Source: Leptodontidium sp. MPI-SDFR-AT-0119 (Eukaryota > Ascomycota > Leotiomycetes > Helotiales > Leptodontidiaceae). From it: DNA of 64,000 bases. Position numbers and translations under genes: made by a program. Below, in pieces: positions 57,001 to 64,000 of this stretch. A model generated the notes under the pieces. It had not been told where the DNA came from and made no database searches. It was given only the letters and a program-made list of their open reading frames with translations. The DNA lies in NCBI GenBank assembly GCA_020726505.1, contig JAHLEZ010000013.1, forward strand, positions 2,046,001 through 2,110,000. Direction: 5' to 3'. Within the stretch, counting starts at the first letter, position 1. Every line of letters begins with the position of its first letter.

Positions 57001-58627
57001 TAAGTAAAAGTCAACTTTAGAAGAAATACTATTAGCTAGGGGTTATAAGTGCCTCTTTTTACTAAAGTTTCATTATAAGCTAAACCCGATTAAGATATAT
57101 TAGGCCTATTATAAGAACTTATATCGACAAGTATAGAAAGAGACGTTCGTAGAAGTATATCACATCTTACCTACCCTTTTTATAACTAACTTACCCTTTT
57201 AATTCTTTTTACTAATATATCTCTTTAATTTAGGCTCGAGAAGCTTGTTTTAAAGCTCTTAATTCTTGTCCTCTTAATACTCTATGAAGGTATTATAATA
57301 GAGCTTCACGTTTTATAGACGCTTACCGAAAGGGGCTTAGTATAAAACAAGCTGCTTAGTGTGTTAAGAAATAGAGCGGCTATATAAGACTAATTCGGAG
57401 TCTATAATGAAGGAATTTAATATAGTGCCGGAGAAACAAAGGGAGGTAGACGAATTAGCTTAATTTCATTGGTTAGATTTTGTATTTATTTACTAGCGCA
57501 GCAGCTAGCTCAGTAGTTATAAAAGTACTTTATAATGAATAATAATTAAAATTAGAGTCTAAAATCTCTCTCTCTAATTCCGTAAAAGAATCTTCTATTA
57601 CCTTAGCCTCTTTAAAGCTAATAACTCCTTTAATCTAACGATATAATTGGCCTAAATCGTTATTAGCGGTCTATTTTTGACCTTCTAAAAGTACCTTAGC
57701 CTTAACCCTTTTTCCCGCTTATAATAAAGCCTCAATTGGAGCTCTACTACCTTCGGCAACCCACTTAACGTGGATTTTTCGACTTATACCTCCTCGAGAG
57801 AGATAATAAAGAGAAACCTAATATATAAAGTAAACTAATAACATATTAATAAGTTAATAAAAGAAAAAAGACTAACCGGCGTCAAGTCGAAAGCGAGTTA
57901 ATTAAAAGGAAGAAGTACGATAATCGATATTATAATATCCACTAATAGAAAATCGATGGCTATTATCAAAGTCCCCCGAGACGACTAACTTAAATTAGCT
58001 ACTAAAAATAGACTTTAGAATAAGTTAATTACTTACATATAATATGTACTTGATTTGCTATAGTAATTAAGCGACGACGTTAGACGAAAATCCGAATATT
58101 TAAAGAAGAAGAAATTTCTAGATAAAAAGAAGACTCTTAAGCTAAGTCCAAGCCTTAACCACGCTAATGACTAAGCAATAAGACTCATAAAGCTATTAAA
58201 TAATTATAGAAAATATAATAAAGCAATATTTAAGTCTTTTTACTTTATAAATATTAAAATATTAATTTCTAAGCTCTTAAATAAATGTAAAATCTAAAAA
58301 TATTAAATATGAAGTGAGTCTAATTAATAAACTGTGAAATATTTTCTTACTATATACTCCGTTAGTATTTTAGGTGAATTTGGAAGCAAAAGGTTTTCTA
58401 AAATATATATTAATGCTTTTTAAAAACTTATATATATAAAAAAAAATCTCAAAATATTTTAATCAAGCCAAGACTCTACCTTTATAAGTATTATTTTTTA
58501 CCCGCTAGCCCGATCGGGATAAAAATGGGCCCATTAGAACGCTAGCAATTAGGCGCATATATTGTATTAAACAGAATCTTTATAATACTTAATTTCTAAA
58601 TTTACTGTGTTTGAAGCGGTCCGACCG
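54038..58627 (+). mobile_element. 4.6 kb DNA transposon, Tc1/mariner superfamily, nested in the LTR element
   Basis: Left end CAGTCAGACCGCTTCAAACA, right end complement of CGGTCGGACCGCTTCAAACA. Bordered by TA on both sides (54036-54037 and 58628-58629). The interior encodes, on the plus strand, a decayed DDE transposase of the large type common in fungi. At 4590 bp it is long for this superfamily, with about 2 kb of additional N-terminal coding sequence rich in Glu/Asp/Lys. Confidence 0.85.
54660..57470 (+). pseudogene. DDE transposase of the nested element
   Basis: Acidic N-terminal region (about 54700-54840), then a catalytic region. VFIFD at about 56464 is the first core Asp motif, with the following Gln as TAA. 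CCLARIL at about 56959 and KFHYKLNPIK at about 57064 correspond to the family's Cys-Cys motif and the KFHCELNxIE motif near the last catalytic acid, where the Cys and Glu codons have changed. The many stops and C-to-T changes show it is dead. Confidence 0.75.
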
Positions 58628-58962
58628 TATGTTTCTGTCTGTCTAGTACTTTTACTACGTTCCGAATCTCCTTAGGAACTAGTCTAAATATAAACAATTT
58701 AGCCCCGAGTCTAATTTTAGCCAGTTTAAGTTAATTACATGATTTCTAAGGATATTACTCGCTCTTCTTAGATATTAGTTTATATATAACGTCAACTTAC
58801 GACCGATATAGGTAGACAATTATTAAGCTTAAAAAAAGAGGTTAATATTATAAGAGTTAATATTATACTTGAGATGCTTCTTAAATATAAGTATAAAAAT
58901 AATATCGAATTAAAGGAAGAGTAAAAAGCGCAAGAACGAGCTTCGGCTTCCTGAGGGGGTAG

Positions 58963-59122
58963 TGTTACAATAGTTATGCCTCGGCTAAGTCAGGGGTCCG
59001 GAACAAGTCCGACTCCCCTCTAACTCCCTATATATATAGCTCCCTCTTATAAAGTAGCTTTATAGTTTTGTATTCTAAGTGTTAAGTCAACCTTCTACGT
59101 CCAAGGCTCTTGTGTCGTTACA
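58963..59122 (+). repeat. right LTR
   Basis: Begins TGTTACAATAGTTATGCCTC, contains CAGGGGTCCGGAACAAGTC and ends GTGTCGTTACA. About 160 bp, matching the left LTR over its length. Confidence 0.85.
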
Positions 59123-59124
59123 AC

Positions 59125-59620
59125 AACTTCATACACTGATTATAGTTCGCCCACTTTTAAAAGTAGGTCGGAGGTTCTTTGCGGCGTATTCCTCTTCCCT
59201 CCTAGCCCCTCTAGTCACCTAAAACGTACACGTACTCTCTCTTACCTTAAAAGTAACTTCATTACTTTAATATACCTTCCGATTGTGTCGTGGGATAGCT
59301 TTTTCGAATTTGCAATGAGCTTAACGACGTCGTTTATAGTCCTTAATAAAGAAAGGCTTTTTGCGAGGTCGACGCTTAGTATTGCCGTGGAATTTAAAGA
59401 TTTTAGCGACTGTGCGAGGGTAAAGCTTGACCCCTAATTTGAACGGCGTGGCGAGAGCTTTAAGAGTTGTCTGGGTATCTTAATTTGCTATTCTTAGAAG
59501 GTTTCTTTCCCCTTGCGGCTTGATTTTCCGCATAGCCCCTCTTCTTGGCCTATTTTCAAAGCCATTAGTAGGTGCTAGGGTATACTGGTTCAAGAAGGTA
59601 CTAATCGTAGAGTGGGGGTA
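59125..59620 (-). pseudogene. Tc1/mariner transposase, N-terminal and early catalytic part
   Basis: Minus-strand reading gives TLKALATPFKLGVKLYPRTV and KRRPRKKPF (helix-turn-helix and nuclear-localisation type region), then SNEVTFKV and EEYAAKNLRPTFKSGR, which match the conserved block around the first catalytic Asp of fungal Tc1-like transposases. It has several stops. The sequence breaks off at 59124, the edge of the right LTR, so the LTR element probably inserted into it. Confidence 0.8.
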
Positions 59621-60261
59621 GCTAGTTTTAATATAAATCTGGGATACGTTGTTTCCTTCTTCGTAAAGGGTCTAAATATTGGATTTTTAAACTAAAGTTA
59701 ACTCCTTTCGCTTTATCTTTAGCTCACGAGGTATTATTAAAAATTTAAAGATATATTATAAGAAGATTATTAAATAATTAAGATATATATGCGTAGGGAA
59801 AAGTTAGAGTTTCTCATTTAATTAAGCGAAAAGTGGCGCTCTTTAATTTCACCTGATTGTACCACATAATATTTATTTAATTTAGAAGGCATTTTATTAA
59901 CTACAGCGAGTCGTTTAAAACAGTGAGGTGCGCCACTGGCTTAAACGCCACAAGATTTTTAAGATATTACTAAACAAAAAAAGCCCAAAGCAGAGCGCTC
60001 TCTTTCTCTTCGAAGGCAAATTAAATTAAATTTTAAGTAACGTCTTTGTTTAATTAAATTAAAGTAACACAATTTTTACTGAAGTAATTACTTAAGTACA
60101 GTATATAATTATAATCAGATTACTTAATTAATTTATAAACACGTTGTTTATTGTTTAAGAAATCTTCCTATGTTTTTATTTTAATAAAATAACGATAGTA
60201 GGCATGCTTCTATGTTTACAATATTTATTTTCTGAGTAATTAGGATTATACCTATCTTTTA

Positions 60262-60480
60262 GCCTGTAAATTCACCTGATTTAAATCCAATTAAGATAAT
60301 TTAGAACTATATTAAGGATTATCTTTAAGAAAGGTACCCTAAGGTTTTACCAATCTTACCCACGCCTTACGAACGTAGTTCGTAAGGCCTGGGAAGCTAT
60401 TATATATACTAAAATTCGAGAATTAATTCGGGGAATAGGTGATCGATATATCGAAGTGATTTTGACGGAAGGTAGTAGTA
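60262..60480 (+). pseudogene. Tc1/mariner transposase, C-terminal part
   Basis: Plus-strand NSPDLNPIKII*NYIKDYL is the classical SPDLNPIE motif with the last catalytic residue (Glu to Lys), followed by ERYPKVL and degenerate C-terminal sequence. Opposite in strand to the fragment at 59125, so from a separate copy. Confidence 0.75.
60365..60387. repeat. perfect 9 bp inverted repeat
   Basis: CCTTACGAA and TTCGTAAGG separated by CGTAG. It lies inside the transposase remnant and may be chance or a coding remnant. Confidence 0.6.
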
Positions 60481-60648
60481 TAAAATACTAGGAAAAATGT
60501 GAAAGCAGCATTGCCAAGCATCGGAGCCGCACTGACGTGAAATGGAGGATAATTCGGCCCTGTACGAAGTAGTGATGGCTTTCTAACCCGTGGCGTGCTC
60601 CCCCGTGAAATACGAACATTGGCGCTCTCAATTACAGCGTGAGAAATG

Positions 60649-61085
60649 AGTTGAGTTGAATTGAGTAGGAGGGTCTACTTAACTCAACTCAAGGTAATAT
60701 TTGACATAATCAACTTAACTTATACCTACTTAAAGTATACTCTAAGCCTAATTGAATAGGAAATAGTCGGTTCGTTACACTTAATTCGGAACTAGCTTAG
60801 GGATAGCCGAGGTTTCTACTTAAGCGAGCTACGTCCAATTAGCTAAGATAAAACAAATCTCTACTTTCTACGTGAATAAATTAATTAATATTAATTTCTT
60901 TTCTTTACTAACGTATTTATTTGCTTTATTTAATGAATTTAGAAGCTACTAGAAGCTTAATTCTTACTAGTTCTAAAATGTATATTTATCACGTGTCTAC
61001 TTAGAGTATACTTAAAGTAGAAATAAACTTAACTCAACTCAAAGTCAAAAAAAATCTACTCAACTCAATTTAATTCAACTTAAAG
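60649..61085. mobile_element. inverted-repeat element, about 437 bp
   Basis: The two ends are inverted copies over roughly 90 bp. Near the tips both carry GTTGAATTGAGTAG / CTACTCAACTCAATTTAATT-type sequence and TTAACTCAACTCAA. Further in, CTACTTAAAGTATACTCTAA (about 60727) pairs with TTAGAGTATACTTAAAGTAG (about 61002). No coding capacity and no certain target duplication. Probably a MITE. Confidence 0.6.
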
Positions 61086-61119
61086 CTACTCGTCGGTTTC
61101 CTGATTTTTTTGTTTTTTT

Positions 61120-61143
61120 ACCGACCTGCGCAAGCAGGTCGGT
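61120..61143. repeat. perfect 10 bp hairpin with GCAA loop
   Basis: ACCGACCTGC, loop GCAA, GCAGGTCGGT, preceded by a T-rich run. It looks like a transposon terminus or a stable RNA hairpin; followed by two copies of AACTTGGAC (61149, 61168). Confidence 0.7.
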
Positions 61144-61749
61144 ACCACTAACTTGGACGTACCAGCAACTTGGACACGGCAAATTGAGTAAGGAATCAAG
61201 AATAACTTTTTTACTACTAATACAATTAACTTATAAAGTGGACTATTAAATCCGGAATAAAATTCTATATTAATCACAACTTAGATGACGTCATTTGAGT
61301 TATATTATGTCTTATAATTAAACAAAGTAAGTGGGTTTTGGGATACACTCGCTTATGTAATCACACACCTAAACACTAACTTAGATACCCCTTAATTATA
61401 ATTATCGTAATCTATAGGCCCACCACTACTATTATTACTCAAATTGACGTCAGAATCAGAATCAGCAGACGAATTTGACCCTAGGAGACTCTCAATATCA
61501 CTGCCTTCCTCCTGCTTTATATTACTAAGTATCTTAATCACTTTTTGGGTAGGTCTCTTGGCGCGGACTAGTCTTTGGGATGCGGCTATAACTACAGGCT
61601 CTTACTATGTGGCCTCTTCCCCTTTAATTATTATTGATTTTCGACCCCTAGGCTTCTTTCTAGTACTAATTAACGCCTATAACTTCGCGGTTTTATTAAG
61701 TTTATGTTATATTTTAGCTTAAGCTTTCTCCTCCCGGATACGTGCCTTT
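61144..61749. other. AT-rich, no confirmed gene
   Basis: A 92-codon plus frame at 61444-61722 looks like the shadow of the minus-strand transposase terminus. Nothing else seen. Confidence 0.4.
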
Positions 61750-63960
61750 TCCTCTCTTTTTTAAACCTTCGTAACTTCTTTCTCTTCTTTCTTTTATTGT
61801 CGAGCTAAAGCTCTAGCCACTTTCTCTTCTTTTAACTTTAATATATTTCTAGCAATATTTGCCTCTCTACAAAGCTTCATAAGTTTGGACTCCTGAGTAG
61901 TATTGTTCCTTTCGCCAATAATTCGCAACCCTTCCCTAAAGGAGATTACGTAGCCCCCGCCGCGAGGTTTGACTCTCTTGGCACTATCTCCGTCATTTAG
62001 CACAAGGGATTTACTACCCCAGGTATTATTTAGAACAGTTAAAGTGAGCTCTTGGCGCGCGGCGTCGGCTAATATCGCATTAATAGTACTACCTTTTCAG
62101 AACTTCTTATTTGAGAGTCGCTTTAATAGAAACGATAATATATCTTCGTAGGTTTCAAGGAATTCGGCGTGTGCGTTAATTCCTTTAGCTCTATATAAGG
62201 TATCAAAAAATGGCGTCTTCTTATACTAACGTGGATCATCCGCTGTCTTTCCAAAGCCGTAATCCCCAAAGTCTTCTACACCTCTGAGTTGCGAAGGTTA
62301 CTCTAGAGTTGCTACTTCCATTAAATCTTGAATATTAAGCAATTCGTCAATACGAGAACTTGCAAGTGGAGCTATTAAATCGTCTGTAATATCGATATTT
62401 CCGTCACGTGGGAGCTATAGGAGCTCAATTCCGTCCTCTGGCTTATCGTCGAAAGCTCCATCGTTCTAAGTCCACGGGATATAATCGTATTCTTCGTCTG
62501 ACGCTGTTTCGGCCTCCCAAAACTAATTATTAGCTAGTACCCAGCGTAATACAGGTTCGTTAGATGCAAGAACATTAATTACATTAGATAAATCATCTAG
62601 GGTATAGTTATATACCCGTCCACCGGCGTCTTTGTCGCCTATTTAAGTATCTTAGGTAAGCTTAAAAGCTTTAATAATGACATCCGCGTTCAATAGCCAT
62701 ATGCTAGTATGTCTAAAGGCTGACTAAATCGTCTCTTTCTTGAAGGTTTTGGCTCTAATTTGGTGAAGGCACTAAAGAAAGGTGTATTTAGTAAAGGCGT
62801 TATAATTGTCTCTAATTTTATCTTTAATTGCTCGTCTATGCCAATGCTTTTCAGATTGAAAACAAGCTACGTCGAGTGGTTATGTAGTATATGTTAAGTA
62901 AGTAATTAAATAAAAAGGTATAATCTTTAATTACTTACACCTAGAGATAAACTCGTATGTCATATGGCTACTATGGCTATCAAATATTAAGAGACGATAT
63001 TGACCTTGTTGGCGGCCTCTAGTTTGTTAATTAAAGTGTTTGAGCCATTCTAATGCGAGCTCGTCACTTAAGTACCCCTTTTTACTATAAGAGATCTTTA
63101 TGCCTGGTAGTAAGTTGTTATTAAACATCTTCTTAAGGTAAACAGCCCCCGGCATAATAATGTAGTAATTAATAGCGTAGCCAGCGGCAGAGATACACTC
63201 AATAATTGACATAGACTCGCGATCGACAAGGTCACAGGTATAAACCTAAAAACAGTTAATACGCACTTAATTATTAGGATAAGCGTGTTTTAAGTGGGAA
63301 AACGTACCTTCCGAATATTCTTGTGCGTAATAACCGTTGTACTACTAATACACTCAACCCGGAAGCCAATTTCGTCTATATTAAAGATATCTTTCTAATG
63401 TATTAAGTATTTGGCTATCACTGCAATTAACTTTTTAAAGTAACTAGTAATCTCTTTAATCGTCATACAATTTTTACGCTTTTGGTCTATTAGAGTAGTC
63501 CGTAAAGCATAATATCGGCCAGTAACGTCCATTCTTTTAACCTATCTTCTGGCCTAATTCTGTCCAATTCGCTAGAAGATTTCTATAAAGAGACTTAATA
63601 TTATAGTTACGGCGGCAACAATTATATCATATCTCATAAGAAAGCCTCTCTCAATAACAATATTAATATACTATATTAAAGATGCCTCTTAAGCTTCGTT
63701 CATCTTCTTATTATAGCTACTATTCTCAGCTAAAGTCTTTGAACTATCTCTCTTCTTATAACAGTAGTTTAAAGTAGAGTAACTAACTCTACTGAAAACG
63801 CCAGCGGCGATACGTAGACTAGTAATTTCGGTGTCGTCGGGGTTCTCATATGCCTCTAAGGTAGCTTGAATCTTAGCCTCCTAACTCATATATACGGGGG
63901 TCTTATATTTGGGCATCTTCCGTATGCGAGCAATCCTAACATCCAAAGGGGTCTTCTTCT
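61750..63960 (-). pseudogene. pogo/Fot1-type transposase, degraded
   Basis: Minus strand reads KTPVYMS near 63910, a helix-turn-helix region around 63700-63600, then MSIIECISAAGYAINYYIIM and SDELALEWLKHFN (63212-63027). Next come QGQYRLLIFDSHSSHMTYEF near 62970 and a C-terminal KRVKPRGGG region (about 61970). These are the hallmarks of the DDE_1 transposase of pogo/Fot1 elements; FDSHSSH holds a catalytic Asp. Stops are frequent between these islands, so it is inactive. The element may extend beyond the right edge of the window. Confidence 0.82.
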
Positions 63961-64000
63961 TGCCCTTCCTAGACCCTCTATACTTGATTTGAGGCGTAGA

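Larger units (their letters stand above)
52761..59122 (+). mobile_element. LTR retrotransposon, gag-bearing, interrupted by another transposon
   Basis: Direct repeats of about 160 bp at 52761-52922 and 58963-59122 start TGTTAC and end GTTAYA. A purine-rich tract (CTGAGGGGGTAG) lies just before the right copy. Without the inserted DNA element (54038-58627) the interior is only about 1.45 kb. It holds gag-like sequence and no visible protease, reverse transcriptase or integrase, so this is a non-autonomous element. No target duplication could be confirmed. Confidence 0.8.

Noticed and set aside
61444..61722. 92-codon plus frame with hydrophobic segments
   Set aside because: Lies opposite the pogo-type transposase terminus and has no independent support.

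Overview
The window is nuclear DNA of a filamentous ascomycete (Pezizomycotina). The evidence is genes with short 50-90 bp GT-AG introns, HET, 2EXR and NmrA-like families, and repeats eroded by C-to-T changes as in repeat-induced point mutation (RIP). A member of the Leotiomycetes is my best guess, from general feel only. No rRNA, tRNA or CRISPR array was recognised.

Layout. 1-8.5 kb is gene-bearing: the 3' part of a UPF1/SEN1-type helicase, an 11-exon Dal5/Liz1-type MFS permease, two small unknown proteins and a multi-pass membrane protein. At 8505-12516 a 4.0 kb hAT DNA transposon with a perfect 8 bp target duplication sits against the 5' end of a HET-domain gene, whose open frame has no ATG near its start. 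16-22.6 kb holds a vacuolar Ca2+/H+ exchanger and a sugar-porter MFS gene, both on the minus strand. 23-26.4 kb is a graveyard: a membrane-protein gene killed by stop codons in one intact frame, and a frameshifted relic of a bacterial-type Tc toxin B component. 28.5-32.3 kb carries three short terminal-inverted-repeat elements and, between them, an intact gene for a secreted protein with 12 cysteines. 32.5-41 kb is mostly unknown or decaying genes, tandem duplications and a fourth short element. 41.7-50.9 kb is gene-bearing again: two NmrA-like proteins on either side of a dienelactone-hydrolase-like gene, a 2EXR protein and an unknown protein.

From about 51 kb to the end the DNA is AT-rich and is almost entirely dead transposons. 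A gag-bearing LTR element (52761-59122) is itself interrupted by a 4.6 kb Tc1/mariner-superfamily element (54038-58627). Around these lie fragments of hAT, Tc1/mariner and pogo/Fot1 transposases.

The clearest functional theme is accessory-genome turnover: the HET gene, the cysteine-rich secreted protein, the toxin relic and the NmrA/hydrolase group are all interleaved with mobile DNA. I see no operon-like or cluster logic that would prove a new multi-gene system. The strongest leads are the cysteine-rich secreted protein, the hAT insertion at the HET gene, the full-length and deleted hAT pair, and the pseudogenes with RIP-like stops.
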